This document shows, piece after piece, positions 33,732 through 43,255 of a stretch of DNA of 64,000 bases. Position 1 is the stretch's first letter; each line of letters starts with the position of its first letter. Below the pieces are notes generated by a model, which was not told the DNA's origin, did not search any database, and was given only the letters and a program-made list of their open reading frames with translations. Source of the stretch: Bactericera cockerelli (Eukaryota > Arthropoda > Insecta > Hemiptera > Triozidae); the NCBI GenBank assembly GCA_024516035.1, contig CM044958.1, positions 3,584,574 through 3,648,573 of the forward strand, written 5' to 3'. Position numbers and translations under genes: made by a program.

Positions 33732-34660
33732 TACAGCCATTCTTTGGATGTTTTTATATTCGGTCTCATGGCTAGCGCTACAAGAGGTATGGGAAAGCCG
33801 CAAAGCCAAGTCATGACCTTCAATTTATTTATTTTTTATTAATTTTAATGACCTTCAATTTATTTATTTTTTTATTAATTTTATTGATGTTTGATAATAA
33901 TTAATAAACAAAGAAAAAATATTTTTTAATTTGTTTCAGAACAAGTTGTGATATACCATGGCGTATAATTGGCGTACTATTTTTTTTTTTTTTTAATATT
34001 AAATTATATTTACTTATTAACAATATTGGATTTTTACAAAGGTTCTTGTCCTATAAGCTAATGATAAAAGCTTCTGAGAAAATTTAAAGTACTTCTTTTT
34101 TTAAGAATAGGTCTATTTTTGCCCGAAGTACTTTACATTCCAAGCTCCACTTCAATGGTATTTAACTTTTGGTTTTATCCTACAAAGTTTTTTTAAGAAA
34201 AATTGAAACTCTAAAGTTTTAAATCCGAAAATCTTTCTTTCCAAAATCCGAAACAAGCTATGGGTTATTTTTTTAAAATCCCGAAAGTTAGCTGCTCTTA
34301 TGGCATAAGTTTACATTATGATATTTGCAGAAGAAACTCATATGCACTCTGACACTTCCTAATGGTCTCAGAAAACTGCTAAGCACTCTGCATATACAAA
34401 TTATACATAGGTAGGTACTCGTAATTATACATACATAGTGTGTAATCACATAACATACCCACATACGTAGCTGTGTCATTACATATCTACCCTATATTAT
34501 ACATTACATAATTATTATATTTAGGTAGGATTAGGAGTCATAACTCGTGAGGAAAACGGAGTAGCTATTTGTATGGACTAATTTAATATTAATAATACTT
34601 TTAGTGGAAGGTTCACTAAATTCATGCAGAAACAGTAAGGCTAGTACCTTGTAATCAGAA
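33732..34660. other. unassigned AT-rich DNA
   Basis: A ~37-bp tandem (GACCTTCAATTTATTTATTT) lies at 33818-33890. Otherwise no supported feature. Confidence 0.45.
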
Positions 34661-34674
34661 TCATAAGTAATGCC

Positions 34675-34829
34675 ACCGACCTAAGTAGCTTGATCGCTAA
34701 GGCGGCGGACTTGTAACCTGGAGGTCGGTGGTTCAAGTCCGGGTTTCAGCGAATATTTAGTAAAGCGAGTTTGAGTAGTTGTGACATTACGAAAGTGATC
34801 AACACAAAATAATATGATAACTAACTAAC
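34675..34829 (+). repeat. SINE family A with perfect 14-bp TSD
   Basis: Full element from ACCGACC to GATAACTAACTAAC. TCATAAGTAATGCC flanks it exactly at 34661-34674 and 34830-34843. One of the youngest-looking copies. Confidence 0.95.
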
Positions 34830-34867
34830 TCATAAGTAATGCCGTCACTGGACGCTATCCATTGAAA

Positions 34868-34915
34868 AAGTTACTCATTTTTCCTCACGAGGTACGGGTG
34901 GATCCCTGAAATCAA
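34868..34915 (-). repeat. SINE family D fragment
   Basis: ACTCATTTTTCCTCACGAGG and TACGGGTGGATCCC match the minus-strand body of family D; a plus-strand scrap (ACTCGTGAGGAAAA) also occurs at 34544-34570. Confidence 0.55.
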
Positions 34916-35250
34916 GTATCACATGAGAGTCACACGTAATAATCTTTTGCTGAAAGCCAAACTCAGTGACACGAGCGCCACCGTCGTCATTCTTCGCAAT
35001 CTTGCAGACTTTACGAAACTTTGCTGACGTGAAATATTTAAAACGTTGGGTGGTTTTTCCAATGAGGATATCGCAGTGTGTCGTCTTGATTTTCGGACGA
35101 AAGTTTTTATTATTTCTGACGTTAATGTGTTTCGTTGTAGTTGCGAACTTTTGATTTGCGGTCAGTTTGTTTCGTTTGCTGTTGTTAGAAGTTGTTCTGA
35201 AGGAGCGAAAGATGTATTGTGAGTTGGACATAAAACTTTATACTATGAAT
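34916..35250 (-). other. open minus-strand frame of unclear status
   Basis: A minus-strand frame runs ~118 codons (35231 to 34875), ending inside the SINE D fragment. It is rich in Lys, Asn, Thr and Arg, without a recognisable motif. The terminal overlap with a SINE argues against an intact gene; it could be a TE remnant or chance. Confidence 0.2.
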
Positions 35251-35367
35251 ATTAGAATGGACATTTGTTGTGAATTTCCTCATAAGAAATAGGATCGAAC
35301 CATATTTGACTGATATTGAAAAAAGTGTTGACGAGATCTTTTTTTTCTTCAAAAGAACAAATTCTTA

Positions 35368-35642
35368 TCTGGCTGGGGGACTTTAAATATGGAGTAACCA
35401 AGCAGTCTGGCTGGGGGACTATAAACATAGAGAAGACCAGCAGTCTGACTGGGGGACTATAAACAGGGAGTAACCCAGTAGTCTGGCTGGGGGACTATAA
35501 ACATGGAGTAGACCAGCATTGACTTGGTTCTGGGGGCGCTTGTCAATTATTAGCCTCCTTGTCAAGACAGTGGTAGAAGTGCTGAGTCATTCCTTCACTG
35601 TCTGGCTACTATTGTTCTCTATGATGACGCTACCCTATGATA
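35368..35642 (+). repeat. family X copy with four tandem units
   Basis: CTGGCTGGGGGACTWTAAAY recurs about every 37 bp (near 35371, 35408, 35445, 35483), followed by the family X 3' segment (GGTTCTGGGGGCGCTTGTCA) and end. The other two copies have only two such units, so the unit number varies between copies. Confidence 0.8.
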
Positions 35643-36239
35643 AAGAACAAAACCCTAAAAAGTGGATGTCCTCTAAGTCTCACTGTACCTTTTTCTACTT
35701 ATGTATGTTTATAATATAGATAGATATTCCATGTGAATTTCCTCAAAAAAATCCGCCTTAAAGGAACAAATTTTAAATTAAAATTGAATACAATCTACGA
35801 AACAATAAACACAGTCTTTGGAAAATATATATACATTATTTTTTATACAACCCTGTACCCCTAACATGACAGTAACGCACACTAAGTACTCATACTTACA
35901 CGATTCGCAATCTTTTCAGTCCCAAGTACAATAACAAAGTTATCGAAAAGTTTCTTTGCTCGTGACATCATCATCTTGAAAACTCTCACAATGGCTTACA
36001 CAGTTACCACTCATTAGCACGAGGGGGAAAACTTGCCGGAGTTTCGCGTTTCAAAGGCGAAAGCTGATAATTTTCCGAACTTGCAAGAAAAGTCAACCCA
36101 GGCTGGATAGAGGAGAGAGAGACGGAGACAAGAAAGTTAACCTCCACAGTTCCTTGTCTACACCCGTGGTGGAAAGAGATAAAGTAAAGGAGAAGAAAAA
36201 CGACAATGTCGCCGCTGCCGGTGCGGCAATAGCTAAAAC
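35643..36239. other. unassigned segment
   Basis: AT-rich to about 35900, then GC-richer; no supported gene. Confidence 0.4.
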
Positions 36240-36740
36240 TTCATGCTAAGTCCTCTGCGCTAGAAAGGGCCACAGAAAAAAAAGAATGAGGCAAAAATAC
36301 CGATAGCTGCCCCGTAGCGGCACAATTCACGTACTTTCCAATGAGTTTTCCATGCTAGCAGAGGTCACAGAGAAGGAAAACGACGATCACCAACTCTACG
36401 ACTAAACTTGATGTTGATATTCTTATAATCTTCAGATGCTAGAAGAGGACACTGATAAATATAAGCCCCAGTTTCGCCTCTGCGACAGTAGGTAGATTTC
36501 TCTAATTAATCTCTCAATTCTAGAAAAGGCCGCAGATAGTAAAGCGACTCTCCACCCTGCTAGAAGAGGCCGCGGAAAAAGAGAAAATTTGCGACAGTCA
36601 AAAAGATAGTAAGTACTCTCTAATTATTCCTCCAAGTTATTAGAGGAGGCCACGGACAAAACTTGGTGCTCTACCCAATGCTAGCAGTGACCGCAGATAA
36701 AGAAAAGTAATGCAACAGTAAAAAAGTTGGAAGGTACTGT
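36240..36740 (+). repeat. degenerate ~90-bp satellite
   Basis: TGCTAGAARRGGCCGCAGAWA-like phrases recur (36257, 36351, 36433, 36515, 36560, 36640, 36690), often followed by GCGACAG or AAGTACTCTCTAATTA. Units are strongly decayed. No frame persists. Confidence 0.6.
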
Positions 36741-36795
36741 TAAATTTGATGCAATATTGGAAATCAGTTTAATCATGATTTATTTAACTGTATCT

Positions 36796-36996
36796 TCATA
36801 CAACAAACATGTCATCGTTCTTCTCCCGACACATGGCGCCTGCCAGGCTCGAGGCATTTCCACGCTGGACTTGGCGTAAGAATGCCCCGGCCCTGGTATC
36901 ACCACATGTGCGTTGTAACTTATCTGAAATTATGTCTACCAAAGACTTGAACTGCTGAGAAAATGGTCCCAGTGTTTCGACAGCCAAGTCATACAA
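36796..36996 (-). pseudogene. retroelement polyprotein C-terminal relic (tentative)
   Basis: A 66-codon frame reads LAVETLGPF...DTRAGAFLRQVQRGNASSL. An AVETLGP...G-x-x-R-A-x-x-F-L-x-Q...QRGNA pattern is familiar from the C-terminal end of reverse-transcriptase-bearing repeats in invertebrates. That association is from memory and unverified. There is no RT core beside it. Confidence 0.4.
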
Positions 36997-36999
36997 ACT

Positions 37000-37397
37000 G
37001 TAGTGTTGTGTCAGAGCATCGTATTTTTTTCAATTATTCGAATTTTTCCCCCATGCAGAAAGAGGAGACAATATGGCCGCAGCGCCGCGCCGTGGTAAAA
37101 GTCCCTAATGAGTCTCACAAGGTACATGCTTTCTCTGACAGCCAAGATGGTAACAGATAACAGCAGAAAATTAGGCACTAAATTTCCATAACAGTTGTAA
37201 TTATTGTCATAAATTTTAATATTCCTCTGTTTCGTTTTATTTATGGTAGCGGATGAATTATGCGGCAAGCAGCAGCGCTGGGAGAGGGGTTTTTTTTTTG
37301 GAGTAATGAGACTATTTTTAAAGAGAATTTTATTTTGGTACCGAAATATTTCATTAGCTTAGGAGAAACACAAGACTTCGGATTTCTAATATTAGCA
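37000..37397. other. unassigned segment
   Basis: A GC-richer patch at 37060-37110 and AT-rich remainder; nothing recognised. Confidence 0.35.
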
Positions 37398-37496
37398 ATT
37401 TCCACATAATTTGACTCTGAGGGTTGTTAGGTGGTAGAAAATGTTTTGAGGATTAACTTCGCCTGGTGGTTAACGTCCAGTATTCCTATTATTCCA
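37398..37496 (+). repeat. SINE family C body fragment
   Basis: CCACATAAT, GACTCTGAGGGTT, TTAACTTCGCCTGGTGGTTA match family C; head and tail are missing. Confidence 0.75.
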
Positions 37497-37566
37497 GGAG
37501 TAAAAAGAAGGCGTACTGCTATGAGGTCTAAATCCCAGATTAAAATACACCCAATAACAAATAGCA

Positions 37567-37732
37567 CAGCGGTTCCCAACCGGTGGGCCGCGGGCAGCTC
37601 GCTACTGGGCCGCGGATGCTGGTCGAAACTCAAGAAATAATATTAAAATAGTGCAAAATAAATCGGGGTGGGCCACAAAGTTATTTTAAAAATATTATTG
37701 GGCCCCCAAGCTAAAAAGGTTGGGAACCGCTG
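37567..37732. mobile_element. hAT-type MITE with 8-bp TSD
   Basis: Inverted ends CAGCGGTTCCCAACC and GGTTGGGAACCGCTG are perfect over 15 bp. Flanks AAATAGCA (37559-37566) and AACTAGCA (37733-37740) match at 7 of 8, the hAT duplication length. The 166-bp interior (GGGCCGCGG motifs) has no coding capacity. CAGCGGTTC ends are shared with Charlie/SPIN-like hAT elements; exact family not determined. Confidence 0.92.
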
Positions 37733-37796
37733 AACTAGCATCTAGTAACTTATTGCTTGCTCTTAATGCCGCTATCTTTCGCTATCCATACAAATA

Positions 37797-37945
37797 GATA
37801 CTCATTTTTCCTCACGAGTTATGAGTGGACCTTGTAAAATTCAAAGTATAGAGAGACAAAAAAAAACTCTGACTCTGCCGGGACACGAACCCTGGTCACC
37901 TGTGTACAAGCCTAGTTCACTGCTTGACCACGGTAACTCCTTGTC
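37797..37945 (-). repeat. SINE family D
   Basis: Minus-strand tRNA-like head (GTTACCGTGGTCAAGCAGTG, B box GGGTTCGTGTCCC) and the CTCGTGAGGAAAAATGAG body motif. Confidence 0.8.
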
Positions 37946-38088
37946 CTGGACGAGCATCATATGGCAAAGAAACTTTCAACTCGTGATACTATTTATTTAT
38001 TAATTCTAATTCAACAGTTCAAGAACTTTTTAAAATAATACATCTGAACAGGCAGCACGTGTTTTTGTGGTGTGTCATTTATTTATGA

Positions 38089-38285
38089 CATAATTTGAAC
38101 TTTTACATTGTGAAATAGATGATTCGAATACGTACTATTCAAAATGTTTAACATTTTGATGATTTGAATACGACATAATTTGAACTTTTCCATTGTGAAA
38201 TAGATGATTCGAATACCTACTATTCAAAATGTTTAACATTTTGAATAGTAAAAACATTTTGAATAGTAATGTTTAGAATTTTGAA
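38089..38285 (+). repeat. 85-bp tandem duplication with palindromic core
   Basis: ACATAATTTGAACTTTT, GTGAAATAGATGATTCGAAT and TACTATTCAAAATGTTTAAC occur twice. TACTATTCAAAATGTT / AACATTTTGAATAGTA is a palindrome reiterated to 38285. Confidence 0.85.
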
Positions 38286-38655
38286 TAGTAACTTCAAACT
38301 GGTAATAAAGTTTTTAATTGGTGTCACCTATGTGAGCTATGGCACTTTTTAAACTTTGAAACCGAAGTACACTTCGAATGACTAACAAAATATTTGTTTC
38401 AGTTTCTTAAAAATATTATTGATATAAGATGTCTTCATACTCTTCATGTACCTACTTAAGAGTACAAAAGTCGATAATTATGCCAAACATTGAAAGTGTA
38501 GGAAAAGTAATTTAGTGTAATATAAAAACAATTCCGTGTTTAATATGTACTAACGTATCCCTAAAGTGTGTATTTACAAGTAGATAATATAAATTATGTA
38601 CTTTTGTATAAGTAATTCTACAGAGTTTAATGTACATACGAGTATGGTATATATA

Positions 38656-39041
38656 TGTTATATCCCAGGAGACCAAGGCAATCGAGCATCGATCACCAAC
38701 GTTTCACCCTGAAAAGGATCCGAGGGGAAGAAAAGAGGGTGACTCGGGGAACGAGTATCTGCTCTCTGGATACCCCTCGTCAGTCCGTTGCTAGATCTCG
38801 TGAAGTATTGATATAGCCAGGGAGTTGCGTGTCTTGCGTCTACCAGTTGAAATTACGTGTTTTTGAATTAGCTATCAATCATATCATCACCATAATATTA
38901 TCTTTTATCAAATCTTTGTAAATAAAATAAATCTTTTAAAAACTCTTATTCTGTGTTACTCTATTTTCTAATTTACCATCAATGAACCCCTTAGAGGACG
39001 GGGAAATACCAGAGGAGAGCCCGTACCACGGGTCTCCCTCA
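38656..39041 (+). repeat. 5' LTR
   Basis: Starts TGTTATATCCCAGG and ends GGTCTCCCTCA. Identical to the 3' LTR across all 386 positions by direct comparison. It contains AATAAA signals near 38930. The last 60 bases are also the first 20 codons of the gag frame. Confidence 0.95.
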
Positions 39042-39350
39042 TCAGAAGTGGGATATCAACCGCACCGACCTGATCATGGATACCGAACAATATCGGAGAA
39101 CAGTCAAACACACAATTCCCAGGATGGAAACTCAACCCCGCGGAGTAACTGTGCTCAAAACTCATCAGAACATCTCATTGATGATGGCCGCAAGAGGACT
39201 TCAACCCTCATCTCAAAGCCCAGCCGAGCCACTGACACCAGACGTGATCGTTCCTTTTCAAATCTACCACAAGAGCGAGAGAAGTCCGTCACCCGCTTTC
39301 GCTGCCGTGAGGTGGGACACTACTCTACTAAGTGCCCCCAGAAGAAATAA
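38982..39350 (+). pseudogene. gag remnant with degenerate zinc knuckle
   Basis: The 122-codon frame opens MNPLEDGEIPEESPYHG inside the 5' LTR and ends with RCREVGHYSTKCPQKK. Gag packages element RNA through C-x2-C-x4-H-x4-C knuckles; here the first Cys of the knuckle is missing (only C...GH...C remains). At 122 residues it is far shorter than a normal Gag, so most of the capsid region is deleted. Confidence 0.75.
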
Positions 39351-39362
39351 GCTATCGATCGT

Positions 39363-40584
39363 CCACCTGTCAAGGAAGTGAGACTGGGCGCTGTCAATCT
39401 TCATGGCCAACTTACACATAAGGGTGAGATGTTTCAGTTCATTTTTGATAGTGGTTCAGATGTTCCCTATTAACTGCTAGTACTTCCTCAGAATTCGAAG
39501 GAAAGTGTCACTATAACACAGTGAATCTAATAGGATTAGGTAAATCCCTTGTATCTTGTAGCAAACAGGTACAATCCTTAGTAACAATTAATGACAACGA
39601 GTTTGAAATTTTATTTCACGTTGTCCCCGATGCAATCATGAGCGAACCTATTGTAATAGGGCGCGAAATCCTTCAAGACGATTTCACAATGGAAGTAGAT
39701 AAGTGCCATTGCATTCTTAAGAAAAAGGGGAATAACGGTTCTAATCCGCTAGAAATTCCCTGTGACAATGAGGCTACACCGCAGTATCTAGATCCCATTG
39801 AACTTGACCTAGTAACCGAGTTGTGTAACGAAAGTGAGAGTCCTATTCAGAAGTGTGGGTCAGGTAAACAAAACCACACAGATCCTTGCGAAAAGTCAAT
39901 GAACTTAGTGTCCATTTATGACTCTATTGTAACGAGCTTAACTCTAAACGATAGAGTAAAATTATTTTCAATCCTTGAGAAATACGAACCTCATTTTATT
40001 GATGGTATCCCTAAGACCAGAATTACAACAGGTGAAATAACCATCAGACTAAAAGATCCGCCCATTATCAACTCTCAGCGTCCCTATAGATTAGGCGACG
40101 AGAAACGCGAAGTCGTGCGTAAGCTAGTAGGAGAACTGCTCGAGGCGAATGTTATTCAGCCTAGCCGTTCGCCTTACGCAACCCCAGCTTTTCCTGTAGC
40201 CAAGAAAACCGGAGGACACCGCCTCTGTGTAGATTATAGAGCTTTAAATGCCAATACAGTACCTGAGAAATTCCCGTTACCTCTTATTCAGGACCAAATA
40301 CTCAGGTTAAAGGGCGCTAAATTTTTCTCTTCCCTAGACATGGCTAGGCTAGTGGATACCACCAAGTTCCAATTCACCCCGATTCGGTCGAAAAGACCTC
40401 TTTTATTACTTATCATGGAACTTGGGAATACTTAGCTGTACCTTTTGGCCTGAAAAATGCCGGAAGCGTTTTTCAGAGGGCCGTGTTAGAAGCGCTAGGT
40501 GAGATAGCTCACGACTATGTTGTCGTATTCGTAGACGATATTTTTATCGTAGCTGATAGTAAAGAACAAGCATTGCTCTTCTGA
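39363..40584 (+). pseudogene. pol remnant: protease and reverse transcriptase
   Basis: The protease active site reads FDSGSD near 39447, then a one-base frameshift. The next frame (39521-40435) carries the RT approach (SQRPYRLG, NVIQPSRSPYATPAFPV, LCVDYRALN, FSSLDMA). A second frameshift near 40372 moves reading to a frame with EYLAVPFGLKNAG and the catalytic VDD (40531-40539, VVVFVDDIF). The frame stops at 40584, where the deletion begins. Clear Ty3/Gypsy RT, non-functional. Confidence 0.9.
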
Positions 40585-40975
40585 AGGTGAATTCAATGAC
40601 AATTCTGATGTAGAACTTGATCGTATTCGATCATTAGCTCATGCTGAAATTGAGAAATCTGCAGCATACATTAAATCTTTATTTGATAAGGGTAAAGCTA
40701 TAGTGAAACCTTTCAGTGTAGGCGATTTAGTCCTCTTGAAAAACGAAGAAAGAAACCAAAATAAACTAGATCCTAAGTACAAAGGTCCCTTTAAAATAAC
40801 TCGAGTCCTTGAAAACGACCGATACGAAGTCACATCTATTGATGGGAGAAGACAATACAAATACCCCCATGATCGCATGAGATCAATGCCCAGGCTCGAT
40901 GAAATTAACCCTTCTGTTATCCTGAGTGACAGTGATACAGACGAAGCGGTTAGCGACGAGGCATTGATCGAGTAG
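40585..40975 (+). pseudogene. integrase C-terminal (GPY/F) remnant
   Basis: After the deletion, one frame reads to 40975 with KPFSVGDLVLL and KYKGPFKITRV, the GPY/F-type chromatin-proximal module at the end of Gypsy integrases, then an acidic tail (SDSDTDEAVSDEAL). The HHCC and DDE domains are absent. Confidence 0.85.
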
Positions 40976-41814
40976 TTTGCAAAGTAGAATAGTTTGTTTC
41001 TTTTCCCTTGATTCGACTACTTTATAACAAAAGTCTAAATTGTTTTAACTGTCCCTTAATTTGCCTTAATCGTACGAGTACAGATCGAAAACAAGAATAC
41101 ACTGATGACTGACATTGTAGGAGATCGTTCTACGTGGATGAGTGTGCTCTTGACGGGTAATCTCGAGCAGGACGCTCAGTTATGGGATTACTCTGGAGCA
41201 GATCACTCGGAAGCAGACAAAGTTCGATTATTCCCAACGAAGTGTCTTGTCCATTCAGTAAAACTCTTAGTTCGATCCACACCTCGCAACTAGATTCATA
41301 AATCATTGTCACCAAGGAACTCACGGGTTAACTTCTCATTTGATAGAAAACAACTTTCTCTTTTCGACCCCTCTATAATGAAACTATAACAAACTACGTT
41401 GCAAACTAACCCCTCGCTAAGACAATAAAAATAAGGGTACCGTACCCAATTTCGCAGTCTCACACTGAAAAAGATTGCTTTCTACTACGCAGTACCACAT
41501 TTATGAGGTAGTAAACCCAAATGTCGGCTCCTTTTGTCAAATCTTGATGATCCCTTTTTCTTCAAATTGTTCATGTTCAAGCCCGAACGGCTTCAAAATG
41601 ATCTTTATCATTCTCTAAATTTGTTTTCTCAAATTCATTTCTAAATTATTGAAAAGTCAGCAAGACCAGTTACAGGTCAGGAAAGACCGAGCGTAGTCTT
41701 ACTTAGATCAAGTATCAAAATACAATTTCGGACATTGAATGTCCCTCCCCGCAGCTCCTACAAACACAACCAAGTGGGTGTTTGGATATCTTAATAAGAC
41801 ATCTGATGCTATGA
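40976..41814 (+). other. non-coding interior of the LTR element
   Basis: No pol homology; a 62-codon frame at 41105-41293 is unrecognised. This may be 3' untranslated sequence of the parental element. Confidence 0.5.
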
Positions 41815-41971
41815 TTTTGAAAACGATAGGTACGAAATAACTTCAATTGATGGCCGGAGGAAGTTCAAGTATCCTCATGACCGCTTGCGCATTGTTCCTG
41901 ATCTATCTGATATTAACCCATCACTGGTCTTAAGTGATGAGGAAATTTTATCCGACGAAGAATTGGTGTAA
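41815..41971 (+). pseudogene. second, diverged integrase tail
   Basis: The frame ending at 41971 reads ENDRYEITSIDGRRKFKYPH and a Ser/Asp/Glu-rich end. It parallels residues just downstream of the GPY/F motif in the first tail (ENDRYEVTSIDGRRQYKYPH) but differs clearly in DNA. So the element holds two related but non-identical pol 3' ends about 1 kb apart. Confidence 0.8.
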
Positions 41972-42865
41972 GAAGACAAGTAAAGGAAAGCTCTAGAGCG
42001 AGCGTATCACTGAGGAATGGTCGTATAATTTTGTTTTGTGCAAGTTCACACGGTTTTAGAGTTGGTGCTCAGATGAAACCGTTCTGAACAGTTTGTACTC
42101 GCATTTTGGTTTCGGCCCACCCTCGCTTTGTGTTATCGCAGACTTAAGCAGAGCAGAATTCCTTAGTACAGTCTTATTACCATTCTCGTCTCCTTCTAGT
42201 AAATCTTAAAATGTTAATACCTAAATATTAATAAAAAAAAAAAAAAAAAATTGAAACACAACACCCTACTCTAATAAAAAGGACCCCACAAAAAGTAAAA
42301 CTAATAAAACAGGTTCTTGTCATTCGTTGTGTTGGTTCATTCGTTGTGTTGGTTCCGTGTCGATCTTCTGGGAACTGCAGGAAGTAGTTCGGATAAGAGA
42401 TTTTGGGAACAGACAATACAACACAATGCTGAACAGCAATTCCGACTCCGAAATCTTTTGAGTTATTAGAAACAATGAAAAGCGCATTCTTAATTTTGTA
42501 ATTACGTAGCAACATTATAGTTACAAAGTGTTGTACTTTGTACCTACTAACCTGACGGGTAGTCAGTTAGTAATATCGAACGGGACGGACGTTCAGAAAA
42601 CAAATTCATACCTATTGTCACAAGGTTATGTAAAGTACCAAACTATATCTTGGATGCTAAAACCATCCCTCCCTGTGCTAACGATATAATCTATTCTTAT
42701 TCTACCGATTGCCGCACAACTATTTTTAAATGTGCAGTACTATCTTTCAAGATCCTTACTGCACCCTAATATGACCGTTACAGATCGCCAAGGCAGATTC
42801 AACTAAAACCCCCGAGAATCCGTGTGTTCGGAGCGCCGAGGACGGCTTGGTCGTCAGGAAGGCCG

Positions 42866-43251
42866 TGTTATATCCCAGGAGACCAAGGCAATCGAGCATC
42901 GATCACCAACGTTTCACCCTGAAAAGGATCCGAGGGGAAGAAAAGAGGGTGACTCGGGGAACGAGTATCTGCTCTCTGGATACCCCTCGTCAGTCCGTTG
43001 CTAGATCTCGTGAAGTATTGATATAGCCAGGGAGTTGCGTGTCTTGCGTCTACCAGTTGAAATTACGTGTTTTTGAATTAGCTATCAATCATATCATCAC
43101 CATAATATTATCTTTTATCAAATCTTTGTAAATAAAATAAATCTTTTAAAAACTCTTATTCTGTGTTACTCTATTTTCTAATTTACCATCAATGAACCCC
43201 TTAGAGGACGGGGAAATACCAGAGGAGAGCCCGTACCACGGGTCTCCCTCA
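42866..43251 (+). repeat. 3' LTR
   Basis: Identical to 38656-39041 and immediately followed by the TATA duplication. It therefore also carries a 20-codon copy of the gag start. Confidence 0.95.
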
Positions 43252-43255
43252 TATA

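Larger units (their letters stand above)
38656..43251 (+). mobile_element. Ty3/Gypsy LTR retrotransposon, internally deleted
   Basis: Two 386-bp LTRs (TG...CA) bracket a 3.8-kb interior and are flanked by a 4-bp TATA duplication (38652-38655, 43252-43255). Remnants occur in order gag, protease, reverse transcriptase, then a jump to the integrase C terminus. RT thumb, RNase H and the integrase zinc and catalytic domains are missing. A 4-bp duplication and gag-pol order suit CsRn1-like Gypsy elements (inference). No recognised primer-binding site follows the 5' LTR at the usual position. The copy cannot move on its own. Confidence 0.93.
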
